Shown: positions 34,929 through 43,926 of the stretch, one piece after another
How the letters are laid out: each line of letters starts with the position of its first letter
Position numbering within the stretch: the first letter of the stretch is position 1
Assembly (NCBI RefSeq): GCF_000296445.1
Contig: NZ_JH815199.1
Location: forward strand, 1-64,000
DNA length: 64,000 nucleotides
Direction: 5' to 3'
From: Slackia piriformis YIT 12062
GTDB lineage: Bacteria > Actinomycetota > Coriobacteriia > Coriobacteriales > Eggerthellaceae
The notes under the pieces: model-generated
The model's database searches: none
Told to the model about the DNA's origin: nothing
Seen by the model: only the letters and a program-made list of their open reading frames with translations
Translations under genes and position numbers: made by a program

Positions 34929-35021
34929 GGTGTTCCTCCCCTATCGGACGAAATGAAGACGAATGTTAAAGCGCCCTCCCCGCAAAACATCTGCGCCGCT
35001 CTTTTGAACGGCGCAGCATCA

Positions 35022-36104
35022 TTACAGGTTTTCTTTCTCGAATTTTTCCATGAAGGCAACCAGGGCCTCTACGCCTTCGCGAGGCATGGCGTTGTAGATG
35101 CTGGCGCGCATGCCGCCAACGCTACGGTGCCCCTTGACGCTCTCGATCCCGGCTTCCTTGGCTTCGGCAACAAACTTCGCGTCAAGATCGGCATTGCCCG
35201 TAACGAACGGAACGTTCATGATAGAGCGGTCTTCCTTGCGCGCTGTGCCCTTAAACAGCTTGCTCTGGTCAAGGAAGTCGTACAGCAGCTGCGCCTTTTC
35301 TTCGTTGCGCTTCTTCATGGCCTCAAGGCCGCCCTGGGCCTTAAGCCATTTGAACACAAGACCGCAGATATAAATGCCATAGCACGGCGGCGTGTTGTAC
35401 AGGCTCTTTGCATCTGCGTGGGTCTTGTACTGCATCATAGTAGGCACGCCGGGAAGCTTTTCCTCGGGGATAAGGTCTTCACGAATGATGACAATGCATA
35501 CGCCTGCAGGACCGACATTCTTCTGGACGCCGCCGTAAATGACGCCGTAACGCTCTACGTCGATCGGCTCAGAGAGAAAACAAGAAGAGACATCCGCCAC
35601 CAGCGGCTTGCCTTTGGTATCGGGAAGCTCGCGATAGAGCGTGCCGTAGATGGTCTCGTTCTGGCAAATGTAGACATAATCGGCGTCATCGTTGACCTCG
35701 ATGGTCTTGACGTCGGGGACGTAGGAGAAGTTCTCATCGTCGGAACTCGCCAAGCAACGTGCTTCGCCGAAAATCTGCGCCTCTTTCCACGCCTTCTTCG
35801 ACCAAGAGCCGGACACGATGTAATCGGCCTTGCCGGTTTTCATGAGATTCATGGGAATCATGGCGAACTGAGTGGACGCACCACCCTGCAGGAACAGCAC
35901 GCGATAGTTGTCGGGAATTCCCATCAAATCGCGCAAATCCTGCTCGGCCGTCGTGATGATTTCATCAAACATCTTAGATCGGTGGCTCATCTCCATGACT
36001 GACATGCCGCAACCCTTGTAATCCAGCATTTCTTCGGCGGCTTCGCGCAGAACTTCTTCAGGCAGTACCGCGGGGCCTGCAGAGAAGTTGAAAACCCTGC
36101 CCAT
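35022..36104 (-). CDS. serC: Phosphoserine aminotransferase
   Basis: 360 residues, PLP fold type I. N-terminal VFNFSAGPAVLPEEVLREA, GVSVMEMSHRS-type segment (GMSVMEMSHRSKMFDE), LFLQGGASTQFAM, and KNVGPAGVCIVIIRED with the PLP Lys (GGVQKN). Start ATG 36104 has AAGGAGG at the right distance; the longer frame has none. First gene of serC-serA-DUF1015. It makes phosphoserine from 3-phosphohydroxypyruvate and glutamate, and may also act in PLP synthesis. Confidence 0.97.
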   Translation of the reverse strand: MGRVFNFSAGPAVLPEEVLREAAEEMLDYKGCGMSVMEMSHRSKMFDEIITTAEQDLRDLMGIPDNYRVLFLQGGASTQFAMIPMNLMKTGKADYIVSGSWSKKAWKEAQIFGEARCLASSDDENFSYVPDVKTIEVNDDADYVYICQNETIYGTLYRELPDTKGKPLVADVSSCFLSEPIDVERYGVIYGGVQKNVGPAGVCIVIIREDLIPEEKLPGVPTMMQYKTHADAKSLYNTPPCYGIYICGLVFKWLKAQGGLEAMKKRNEEKAQLLYDFLDQSKLFKGTARKEDRSIMNVPFVTGNADLDAKFVAEAKEAGIESVKGHRSVGGMRASIYNAMPREGVEALVAFMEKFEKENL

Positions 36105-36297
36105 GTCGACGACCTCCTTCATTGGTCCGATTCCGTAGAACTGTTCTTTCGTTGACGCGCAATCAAATGCAAAGGCGAAACGCGGCCGCATGCGTTAAAG
36201 CGCGCGAACATCATTGCATTGTACGAAGCAAACGCATCGGAGAGGCGAAGGCGCCCACAGGGAGTCTAAAGAAGCACGTGAACGGCAGGACCTTCCG

Positions 36298-37659
36298 CTA
36301 AATTCCCAGAATTTGCATAACCAAAAGCGCCACGGTAAGAACCGTTACAATGGCAACAGTAGCCCAGATGACAATTTTCCCGCCCCATTTGCTGACAAAC
36401 GAGCCCATGATGCGCTTGTCCGCAGCAATAAGCGCCATGAAGACCAGGAGAACGGGCAGAATTACGCCGTTGATGAACTGGGCAGTAAGCATGATTCCCA
36501 TAAGATCGAGGTTGGGAATAAGCACCACGACAGCGGAGAAGACGATGACCGACGTGAAGATGCCCTTGAACATAGGGGCTTCTTTCCAGGTGAAATCAAC
36601 GCCCGCTTCCCAGCCGAACGCCTCGCAGATGACAAAGGATGTCGTAAGAGGAAGCACGCAGGCCGCTAGAAAGCTTGCCGCCGTCAGGCCCGCCGCGAAA
36701 AGGATTTGCGCATATTCGCCAGCAAAAGGAGCCAATGCGTTGGCCGCATCGGCCGCAGAATCGATGGCAATGCCTTGCGGGTACAACACGGCACCCGTTG
36801 TAATGATGATGAACCACGCCACCAGACACGCGACAATGGTTCCCGTGGCCACGTCCACCTTCTGCAGCATCATTTCCTGGCGGTCATCCGTGATGCCCTT
36901 GTCCACAACGTTGCTCTGCGTGAAAAACATCATCCACGGCGCAATAGTGGTACCAATCATGGCAATAACGAGCGATACAAAATGAGTGTCTGCGGGAATC
37001 TGCGGAATAACCGTCGCCTGCGCGACATCTCCCCAGTTCGGACCAGCCAAAAACGCCGCTACAACATACGTTACGAACACCAGCGAAACAGCGAGGAAAA
37101 TCTTTTCCACGCTTTTATAGCTGCCTTTGACCACAAGAAGCCACACCACAAGCGCCGCCACCGGTACGCTAGCAAGGCGGGGAATGCCGAACAGCTCCAT
37201 GCCGCTGGCAATACCAGCAAACTCGCTGAACGTTGTAGCCACGTTGCCAATAAGCAGCGCGCCCATGGCAAGCGCGGTAAGGCGAATGCCGAAACGTTCG
37301 CGAATAAGAGCAGCGAACCCCTTGCCGGTGACTGCTCCCATACGTGCAGCCGTCATCTGAACGACCATGAGAAGAACGCACATGACAGGAATGACCCAGA
37401 GCGTTGCATAGCCGAAATCGGCACCCGCCGTAGAATATGTCGATATGCCGCCGGCATCGTTGCCCGCCATGGCGCTCACGACCCCAGGGCCCATGGCCCC
37501 CAAGATGAGGAGAATCTTCGCCCGCTTCTTCGCGGTTTCTCCGCGCTCTTCGCTCGACGCCAAGCCGCCGGACGATGCCACCTCGATGGCATCCTGATCG
37601 CCTTCAGCGACAGCCTGCATGACTTCGTCGTACGACGCGCCCTTCTTGATGGCAGCCAT
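36298..37659 (-). CDS. NRAMP-family divalent metal transporter (NrmT-like, probable Mg2+)
   Basis: 453 residues with about eleven TM segments after a 45-residue cytoplasmic tail. The TM1 metal motif of classic NRAMPs is DPGN; here the corresponding segment is MAGNDAGGISTYSTAGADFG, and the TM6 MPH motif is replaced by TTIAPWMMF. Divergent motifs of this kind define Mg2+-transporting NRAMP-related proteins (NrmT). The gene starts ATG 37659, overlapping the stop of the MgtE_N/CBS gene (TAATG), so the two are translationally coupled and probably form one Mg2+ uptake and sensing unit. Mn2+ specificity cannot be ruled out. Confidence 0.85.
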   Translation of the reverse strand: MAAIKKGASYDEVMQAVAEGDQDAIEVASSGGLASSEERGETAKKRAKILLILGAMGPGVVSAMAGNDAGGISTYSTAGADFGYATLWVIPVMCVLLMVVQMTAARMGAVTGKGFAALIRERFGIRLTALAMGALLIGNVATTFSEFAGIASGMELFGIPRLASVPVAALVVWLLVVKGSYKSVEKIFLAVSLVFVTYVVAAFLAGPNWGDVAQATVIPQIPADTHFVSLVIAMIGTTIAPWMMFFTQSNVVDKGITDDRQEMMLQKVDVATGTIVACLVAWFIIITTGAVLYPQGIAIDSAADAANALAPFAGEYAQILFAAGLTAASFLAACVLPLTTSFVICEAFGWEAGVDFTWKEAPMFKGIFTSVIVFSAVVVLIPNLDLMGIMLTAQFINGVILPVLLVFMALIAADKRIMGSFVSKWGGKIVIWATVAIVTVLTVALLVMQILGI

Positions 37660-39008
37660 TAGCCCACCTCCATGAGACGCATGATGACCGCGGTGTAAAG
37701 CGCCAAGAACATGACGCCTCCCGCAATGGCAAGGGCAACCTTCATCCAGAGGTTGGTGGTCTTCTCCGTTTCGGTGCTTTCCTCGATGACATCGAGCGCA
37801 TCGTCGACCGTAACCAGACCGAGCATATGGCCGCCTTCGTCAACTACCGGAAGAGCAACCAAGTCGTACTTCGAAATATCCGATGCAACTTCTTCTTCAT
37901 CCTCATCGGGAGGAACGCTGATGATGTCGGTGTACATGACGTCGCCCAGACGCGTGTCATTATGCGCCAGAACCAACGTGCGCATGGACATGACACCAAC
38001 GAGCTTTTCGCTGTCTTCCTCAAGCACATACACGTAGTGAACCGTGGGGAAATCTTCGTCCAGATGACGAAGCGTCTCGATTGCCTCGCCCACCGTATCG
38101 TCTTCGCTCAAAGCCACGAAACGCGTGGTCATCATGCCGCCCGCGGTATTTTCGCGATATCCGAGCAAGCGGCGGATCTCAGCGGCATCCTCCACGCCCA
38201 TAAGACGCAACAGGGTCTCGGCCTTCTCATAGGGAAGATCGCGGATGATGTCGGCCGCGTCGTCCGGGTCCATCTGACCGAGCAGACCAGAGACTTCGCT
38301 ATCTTCCATGTCGTCAAGCGTCTCGGCCTGGAATTCGTCTTCCAACTCGGCGATAACCTCGGCAGAGCGCGCATCGTCGAGATGGTTGAACACCTCTGCA
38401 CGCTGCTTGGGGTCGAGTTGTTCGAGAATGTCCGCAACGTCGGCAGGATGCAGCTCGTCAAGGCGCTTGTGGGTCACGGAAAGCTTCACCTTCGACAGGT
38501 CTCGGTCAAGCAGGTCCATGTAGTTCCAGGCGATGATTTTCTCTTCGATTTTCCTATTGAGAAGCTTCGCGCCCGAAACCACGGCTTTTTCAAGCAGCGG
38601 GTGCAGACCGCGCAAAATGCCCCTCACGCCAACTTCGGCACCTAAAAGCCGCATCTGCGACCCGGACGGAGAAAGCTTCAGGTCGTTTACGCGAACGATT
38701 TTCAAGCCCTGCGTATCAACGATCTGCTGGTCGAGCAAATCGCGAGCAAGAAGAACCTCAGTGGGCTGGAGGTAGCTGAAGCGAATGTTGTAAGACTCGG
38801 TGTTAAGACGAACCTCGTCTTCGGTGAAATCTTCGACGTATTTGCGCCAGCTAATCATAAAGGGCGTGCGACCAGGCCCCTTAAATGCAAGCGAGGTGAT
38901 GCGTGGAAAAACCTCGCCCGTAGAAATGGCGAGGTCAGATACCGTGCCGAGCTTTTCACCCGTAGAATCATACACGGGTCGCCCGAGCATGTTAGACAGA
39001 TAGAACAT
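37659..39008 (-). CDS. PRC-barrel/MgtE_N/CBS protein, probable Mg2+-sensing partner
   Basis: 449 residues. Order: two PRC-barrel-like domains (about 1-80 and 90-170), an MgtE_N superhelix (about 195-300, LHPADVADILEQLDPKQRAEVF...DPDDAADIIRDLP), a CBS pair (about 305-420, MTTRFVALSEDDTVGEAIETL, DIISVPPDEDEEEVASDIS), and one TM at the C-terminus (VALAIAGGVMFLALYTAVIM). It has the Mg2+-sensing part of MgtE without the MgtE pore. In MgtE these domains bind Mg2+ and gate the channel; here they probably gate or regulate the coupled NRAMP-like transporter (inference). Confidence 0.87.
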   Translation of the reverse strand: MFYLSNMLGRPVYDSTGEKLGTVSDLAISTGEVFPRITSLAFKGPGRTPFMISWRKYVEDFTEDEVRLNTESYNIRFSYLQPTEVLLARDLLDQQIVDTQGLKIVRVNDLKLSPSGSQMRLLGAEVGVRGILRGLHPLLEKAVVSGAKLLNRKIEEKIIAWNYMDLLDRDLSKVKLSVTHKRLDELHPADVADILEQLDPKQRAEVFNHLDDARSAEVIAELEDEFQAETLDDMEDSEVSGLLGQMDPDDAADIIRDLPYEKAETLLRLMGVEDAAEIRRLLGYRENTAGGMMTTRFVALSEDDTVGEAIETLRHLDEDFPTVHYVYVLEEDSEKLVGVMSMRTLVLAHNDTRLGDVMYTDIISVPPDEDEEEVASDISKYDLVALPVVDEGGHMLGLVTVDDALDVIEESTETEKTTNLWMKVALAIAGGVMFLALYTAVIMRLMEVG

Positions 39009-39146
39009 AGCTCCCCTTCGTGCGCAATCGGCCTTTAGCCGTGCGCATGGGAGCGACGAGGCAAAGGCTGATCAGCGGTTGTTGTGTTTTCGAACCTTCA
39101 AGTCGAACCTTTTCTCCTCGTGAGCACTAGGAAACCCCTAGAAAAT

Positions 39147-39166
39147 AAAAAAGGCGCTTACGCGCC
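39147..39166 (-). terminator. Terminator of tRNA-Arg(ACG) copy 1
   Basis: On the minus strand GGCGCG-TAA-CGCC is followed by TTTTTT, about 26 bases downstream of the tRNA. Confidence 0.8.
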
Positions 39167-39192
39167 GCAACTGCCCCTCTTCTAAAGAAAAG

Positions 39193-39269
39193 TGGTGCGC
39201 CGTGAGGGATTCGAACCCCCGACGTACTGATTCGTAGTCAGTCCCTCTATCCAGCTGAGGTAACGGCGC
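39193..39269 (-). tRNA. tRNA-Arg (anticodon ACG), copy 1
   Basis: 77 nt with encoded CCA. Acceptor GCGCCGT/ACGGCGC, anticodon stem ACTGA/TCAGT, loop CTACGAA (anticodon ACG, read as ICG after deamination), T-arm GGGTTCGAATCCC. Identical over its whole length to copy 2. Confidence 0.95.
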
Positions 39270-39708
39270 ATCTTTAAGCAGCCCGATAAGAATAGCAGCT
39301 TTGACCGACCCTGTCAAAACATTTTTCTGACAACCCCGAGAAGCGACCCTCATCACGAACCCCTTGCTTTCAGATTCATCGAAGCACTCATCGCAAGCCT
39401 TCGGTCATGAGGGCCGTCTTGAACCTTCGTCCCGACCCCCGCTTGCGTCTCCGCCTCGAACGTCCACCCAGCAGAACCGAACCAACTCCTTGCCTCGAGG
39501 GAGCAAGCGAGGACCAAAAAAATGGAAAGTTTTTCGGCTATGAACCCGCCCGTGTGGCAAGTGCATTGAAAACTTGCAAAAACCGGGTCAAAAAAGGATG
39601 GGATTTCAGACAAGAAGGGAAAGGCGGCATTTTCACCGACATGGACGCTCTTTCGAGCTCATAACCGAAAAAGTTTGCAAAGCCAGAAGACCCAAGCATC
39701 AGTCGAGA

Positions 39709-39734
39709 TAAAAAAAAGCCCGCTATGCGGGCTT
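39709..39734 (-). terminator. Terminator of tRNA-Arg(ACG) copy 2
   Basis: Arms agcccgc/gcgggct followed on the minus strand by a run of eight or nine T. Confidence 0.82.
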
Positions 39735-39744
39735 GAAGCGCAAG

Positions 39745-39821
39745 TGGTGCGCCGTGAGGGATTCGAACCCCCGACGTACTGATTCGTAGTCAGTCCCTCT
39801 ATCCAGCTGAGGTAACGGCGC
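39745..39821 (-). tRNA. tRNA-Arg (anticodon ACG), copy 2
   Basis: Identical to the copy at 39193-39269, including encoded CCA. The flanking few bases on each side are also the same, but the spacers differ. Confidence 0.95.
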
Positions 39822-40009
39822 ATGTCTCATGCAGTTCGTTTATATTAGCCAAGAATATATCGACCGTCAAGTAATAAAACTCATTTTTTTACCCGGCGTG
39901 CTGTACACTTGCATATCAAGCGGTATTCGCCCGCAAAACCCGTCTTCGGAATGCCAATATCGCCTCGGAATTCGTTCCATCCCTGCAGCACACAACGGAA
40001 AGCAACACC

Positions 40010-41260
40010 ATGGCATTGTCTATCAGAGATTGGCTTGTACAGCCCCAACCGAGACTCGGCGCCGCTGGACTCATTATCCTGCTCGTCGCCTCCTCGCTCA
40101 TAACCCCCCTTTCCCTCGACATGTACACGCCTGCCGTTCCTGGCATGGCGCAGTATTTCAACACCGACGTATCCATGGTGAACATGACGCTGGTCGGCTA
40201 CTACGTCTTTTTCGCGTTAGGAATGCTGTTCTTCGGCCCTTTGAGCGACAAATACGGCAGAAAGACCGTGCTTCTTGCGGGCGTAGGCCTCTACACCGTC
40301 GGATCGGCCGCATGCGCGATTGCCTCCTCGATCGAACTCCTCATCGCATTTCGCGTCATCCAAGCCCTAGGTGCCGGATCCATAAGCGCGGTATGCACGG
40401 CCGTCGTCAAGGACTCGTTTCAGACGTACTACCGCGAAAAGATTCTCTCTGTCATCCAGGTGCTTTTTGTTGTCGGTCCTGCCACAGCCCCCGTTATCGG
40501 AGCGGGCGTTTTGGCTGTTGCCGACTGGAGGGCGACGTTTCTCATTCTTTCGATCGTAGGAGTGGCCTGCTTCGGCCTGTCCCTCGCCTTCAAGGAAACT
40601 CTTTCTGAAAACGAACGTTCCGACGGCAATTTCTTGCAAACCATGAAACAGCTAGTCGTCGTTGGCAAAAACCCTGGTTTTATGTCTTTTCTGCTTCTGA
40701 CCAGCCTTTTCGAAATACCTTTCATGGGATATATCGCCGTGGGGTCGTATATTTATGTCGACTTCTTCGGCGTCGGCGAAGTAGGTTACAGCCTCTTTTT
40801 CGCCGTGGCCGCCATCCTCATGGCTGCCGGTCCCTTCATCTGGATCGCGGCATCGCGGCGCGTTTCGGTCATTCGCTTCACCACCATCATGCTGGCGTTT
40901 GCAGGCGCCATGGGCATCGCAATGATGCTCGTGGGCCAGAACAGCTCCCATGCGTTCTGCGCATGCTTCGTCGCTTTTGCCATGGCTGAGTCGTGCACCC
41001 GTCCTTACTGCATGAACATCCTGCTCGAGCAGCAGAAGCGCGATGCGGGGTCGGCCTCCGCCCTGATGAATTGCATTCGCACGGGAATCGGAGCCATTGG
41101 CATGGCGCTTGCAGCACTTCCTTGGACGAACTTTGTCATGGGCATTGCCATTCTCATTGTGGTTTTCATGTCCATAGCGCTGGCATCCTGGGTGGCATTG
41201 CTCAGATCACGCATTCCGCTCGTATGCGTCAAGGATGAAGAGCCCGTATCCATTCTGTAA
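40010..41260 (+). CDS. MFS transporter, Bcr/CflA-type drug exporter
   Basis: 416 residues with 12 TM segments. The motif after TM2, FGPLSDKYGRKTVL, is the MFS motif A, and FRVIQALGAGSISAVCTAVVKD is the family-typical TM4 region with a conserved Arg. Proton-driven efflux of drugs or metabolites is likely; the substrate is unknown. Start ATG 40010 has GGAAAG upstream. It is followed after 27 bases by the 5-formyl-THF cyclo-ligase gene, probably in the same transcript. Confidence 0.9.
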   Translation: MALSIRDWLVQPQPRLGAAGLIILLVASSLITPLSLDMYTPAVPGMAQYFNTDVSMVNMTLVGYYVFFALGMLFFGPLSDKYGRKTVLLAGVGLYTVGSAACAIASSIELLIAFRVIQALGAGSISAVCTAVVKDSFQTYYREKILSVIQVLFVVGPATAPVIGAGVLAVADWRATFLILSIVGVACFGLSLAFKETLSENERSDGNFLQTMKQLVVVGKNPGFMSFLLLTSLFEIPFMGYIAVGSYIYVDFFGVGEVGYSLFFAVAAILMAAGPFIWIAASRRVSVIRFTTIMLAFAGAMGIAMMLVGQNSSHAFCACFVAFAMAESCTRPYCMNILLEQQKRDAGSASALMNCIRTGIGAIGMALAALPWTNFVMGIAILIVVFMSIALASWVALLRSRIPLVCVKDEEPVSIL

Positions 41261-41287
41261 GAGATTACCCTGGAGAAGATTGCCGCC

Positions 41288-41968
41288 GTGTGTAAACCTG
41301 AAGACATCCTCGAAAGAAAGCGAGCCCTGCGCCGCGAAGTCATTGCGCGCAGAGACGCCATCCCCGAAAAAGCAAGGCGTACGAAGTCCAAATGCGTCTG
41401 CCAGCATATTGCCGAAGAATTCAAGCGCGTCTGCGCTACCAAGGCTCACCCGACTGTCGCTGTGTACGCCGCAATGAACAGCGAGGTCGATCTGGAAGGT
41501 TTCATCGAATACGCCTACGAATGCGGCGCACGCGTGGCCTTCCCCTGCATGAGCAAAGCCGAGCAACAAGACGAAGACGAGCAAGGCAGTCAACAGCGGG
41601 GCAAACCGGAGCGCAACAAACCGCCTGTACGCCCCTCAATGATTATGCGATCTGTTTCCTGCGAACAGCACCGCGCCCGAGAAGTCCCTTTCATCATAAG
41701 TCCCATCAGGGCTTATACAACGAACGACGCGGCCGTAAAAAACTATCCTGCGGTATTTCCTGAAGAGGTGGACTTCGCCGTAATTCCCATGGTTGCATTC
41801 GACGATTCGCTGATGAGACTCGGATACGGCGGAGGGAATTACGATTCCTTCCTCTCTAAAACAAGGAGCGATGCCGCAATCATAGGAGCGGCTTTCGACG
41901 AGCAGCATGTTGCATCCGTTCCTACCGAAGACCACGATCTAAGACTGCCGAATATCGCCCACGCTTAA
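41288..41968 (+). CDS. 5-formyltetrahydrofolate cyclo-ligase
   Basis: 226 residues. It converts 5-formyl-THF to 5,10-methenyl-THF using ATP. N-terminal KRALRREVIARRDAIP, YAAMNSEVDLEGFI, and the C-terminal ATP/folate block LMRLGYGGGNYDSFLSK. A 30-residue polar insertion (AEQQDEDEQGSQQRGK) interrupts the middle and is absent from typical members. GTG 41288 has GGAGAAG nine bases upstream. Cotranscribed with the MFS gene. Confidence 0.9.
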   Translation: MCKPEDILERKRALRREVIARRDAIPEKARRTKSKCVCQHIAEEFKRVCATKAHPTVAVYAAMNSEVDLEGFIEYAYECGARVAFPCMSKAEQQDEDEQGSQQRGKPERNKPPVRPSMIMRSVSCEQHRAREVPFIISPIRAYTTNDAAVKNYPAVFPEEVDFAVIPMVAFDDSLMRLGYGGGNYDSFLSKTRSDAAIIGAAFDEQHVASVPTEDHDLRLPNIAHA

Positions 41969-42118
41969 AAACAGCGCGCGTTCTCTTGAAGTGGAACCTG
42001 AGAACGAGGACGCAAAAGTCGGAGGCATAAAGCATAGAGCTAAAACCCACCTGCCCCATTCGACACGACGTAGGCAGATCGTGCGACAACAAGGCTCGAA
42101 GAGCATTCCCCACGAAAC

Positions 42119-42153
42119 AAAAAAAGCCGCCGACGGAAACCCATCGGCGGCTT
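42119..42153 (-). terminator. Terminator of tRNA-Gly(CCC)
   Basis: Arms aagccgccga/tcggcggctt followed on the minus strand by a T-run; it begins about ten bases after the tRNA CCA end. Confidence 0.85.
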
Positions 42154-42162
42154 GCATATACC

Positions 42163-42237
42163 TGGAGCGGGTGACGGGACTCGAACCCGCGAATGAAAGC
42201 TTGGGAAGCTTTTGCCTTACCACTTGGCCACACCCGC
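42163..42237 (-). tRNA. tRNA-Gly (anticodon CCC)
   Basis: 75 nt with encoded CCA. Acceptor GCGGGTG/CACCCGC, anticodon stem AAAGC/GCTTT with loop TTCCCAA (anticodon CCC), T-arm GGGTTCGAGTCCC. Confidence 0.95.
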
Positions 42238-42494
42238 ATGAAAGCGTTAGATAGTATAGCGCATCGAGACACCTTGTCAGCGGAAAACATCGCCGAGTTC
42301 ACCTTCGCTTCAAATGAAGCCGCATCGACGCCCCTACGGGACGTCGCACATAGGAAGCCTCTCACCCTTCGAGAAAACGGGCAAACGGCTGAAGTTTATC
42401 CGTAAAAAGACAAAGCTCCTAAAAAATATCACCGCATATACAGCAGATGAGTCTATCATGATGCGTCGACAGCCCGTAACGAAAAGGAGACACC

Positions 42495-43829
42495 GTGCTT
42501 TCGGAGCGCATGCTAACTTCCATCGTCAAATCCATGACGAAGAAGCACCTTGCTTTGAACATCACCGACGATTCCACAATGCCAGAAGCAAAGCCAAACC
42601 AACGGTACATGCTCTATATGCATGTACCGTTCTGCGAACGACTGTGCCCATACTGCAGCTTCAATCGATACCCATTCAAAAAAGAAGTCGCAGCCCCTTA
42701 TTTCGAAAACATGCGCAAAGAGATGCTCATGCTCAAAGACCTCGGCTACGACTTCGAAAGTATTTACGTCGGAGGAGGCACGCCTACAATCATGATTGAC
42801 GAGCTGTGCGAAACCCTCGACCTCGCCCGCGAGAACTTCAACATAAAAGAAGTGTCTTCTGAGACGAACCCCAACCACCTGACCAAGCCGTATCTCGACA
42901 AGCTCAAAGGTCGCGTTCAACGCCTTTCGGTCGGCGTCCAGAGCTTCGACAACGACCTCTTGAAGCAGATGGACCGCTACGAGAAATACGGCAGCGGTGA
43001 AGAAATCTTCGAGCGCATCGGCGAAGCGTCTTCGTACTTCGATGACTTCAACGTCGACATGATTTTCAACTTCCCCTCGCAGACGGAGGATTCGCTGCTC
43101 AACGATATCGAGACCATCAAGGCGTGCGCCTGCGACCAGGTAACTTTCTCGCCGTTGTATGTTTCGTCGGCCACGACGAGGAAAATGTCTTCAACCCTTG
43201 GCAAGGTCGATTACAACCGTGAATACACCTTCTACAACATAATCGATGAACAGTTGACGGGCGGGGCCGACCCTCAATTCGACAGAAGAACGCTCTGGAC
43301 ATTCAACAGGCTGGGCAGCAGCGCTAAGCCTTGCGGATGCAGCAACCATGTTGAGGTTGACGAATACGCGGTTTCCTACGAAGAGTATCCGGCCATAGGA
43401 AGCGGCAGCATCAGCCACCTTGACGGATGCCTCTACGTCAACAACTTCAGCATCGCAGATTACAACAGCGCCGTTTCAAGCGGATCGATGTCCGTCATGG
43501 GAAAAACCAAGCTGGGAAAGCACGACCTGATGCGATACAGGTTCTTGCTACAGCTCTACGATCTCAGGCTCGATAAGAAGCAGTTCGAACGCGATTTTGG
43601 CTGTAGCGTAGAACGCGGTCTTCCTGCGGAGACGTCGTACATGCGCCTTAATAAAGCATTCGCCACCGATGACGAAAACGAGCTCACCCTTACCCCCAAA
43701 GGCCGCTATCTAACCCTCGTCATGTACCGCCAATTCCTCAGCGGTATGAACAACCTGCGCGACCAGGCACGCGCCGCTCTCACCGGACCAGAGCGTGAGC
43801 TCTTGTTCGGCGACGGCACGCCCGAGTAG
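42495..43829 (+). CDS. HemN/HemW-type radical SAM protein
   Basis: 444 residues. The 4Fe-4S radical SAM motif is CERLCPYCSF (about residues 47-56), preceded by LYMHVPF as in HemN/HemW. SIYVGGGTPTIM and RLSVGVQSFDND bind SAM and substrate. The C-terminal domain has the family's helical layout. Known relatives: oxygen-independent coproporphyrinogen III oxidase, HemW heme chaperone and ChuW/HutW heme methyltransferases; sequence alone does not separate them. GTG 42495 has AAGGAGA six bases upstream; monocistronic, ended by a strong terminator. Confidence 0.87.
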   Translation: MLSERMLTSIVKSMTKKHLALNITDDSTMPEAKPNQRYMLYMHVPFCERLCPYCSFNRYPFKKEVAAPYFENMRKEMLMLKDLGYDFESIYVGGGTPTIMIDELCETLDLARENFNIKEVSSETNPNHLTKPYLDKLKGRVQRLSVGVQSFDNDLLKQMDRYEKYGSGEEIFERIGEASSYFDDFNVDMIFNFPSQTEDSLLNDIETIKACACDQVTFSPLYVSSATTRKMSSTLGKVDYNREYTFYNIIDEQLTGGADPQFDRRTLWTFNRLGSSAKPCGCSNHVEVDEYAVSYEEYPAIGSGSISHLDGCLYVNNFSIADYNSAVSSGSMSVMGKTKLGKHDLMRYRFLLQLYDLRLDKKQFERDFGCSVERGLPAETSYMRLNKAFATDDENELTLTPKGRYLTLVMYRQFLSGMNNLRDQARAALTGPERELLFGDGTPE

Positions 43830-43860
43830 CCCGTTCGGCGAACGCAATAGCCGACAAGAC

Positions 43861-43897
43861 AAAGGCCCGAGCTTCATCGATGAAGCTCGGGCCTTTT
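43861..43897. terminator. Perfect bidirectional terminator
   Basis: A perfect 36-bp palindrome with arms aaaggcccgagcttcatc/gatgaagctcgggccttt between convergent genes. Confidence 0.9.
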
Positions 43898-43926
43898 CAT
43901 GCTTGCTATACAGTGCTGAGAAGCCT

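Larger units (their letters stand above)
39009..40009. other. Intergenic region with two tRNA-Arg genes
   Basis: No protein gene is believed in this ~1 kb. It holds two identical tRNA-Arg(ACG) genes with terminators and a 475-base AT/GC-mosaic spacer (39270-39744). The plus-strand ORF across that spacer is Arg-rich at its start and shows no family features. No M-box or other riboswitch was recognised upstream of the MgtE_N/CBS gene. Confidence 0.6.
41969..42494. other. Intergenic region containing tRNA-Gly(CCC)
   Basis: 526 bases with a tRNA-Gly on the minus strand and its terminator; otherwise AT-rich near 42400-42480, just upstream of the HemN-like gene, where the promoter should lie. No other structure was recognised. 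Confidence 0.6.

Noticed and set aside
34119-36002. A 627-codon plus-strand ORF opposite serA and serC
   Set aside because: It mirrors two well-supported minus-strand enzymes, and its residues show no domain; it is a high-GC antisense frame.
39009-39140. M-box or other Mg2+ riboswitch upstream of the MgtE_N/CBS gene
   Set aside because: The leader lacks the M-box core blocks; only a small hairpin near tgcgcac was visible.
39407-39664. Small plus-strand ORF between the tRNA-Arg genes
   Set aside because: No SD, an Arg-rich N-terminus and no recognised family; spacer sequence probably noncoding.
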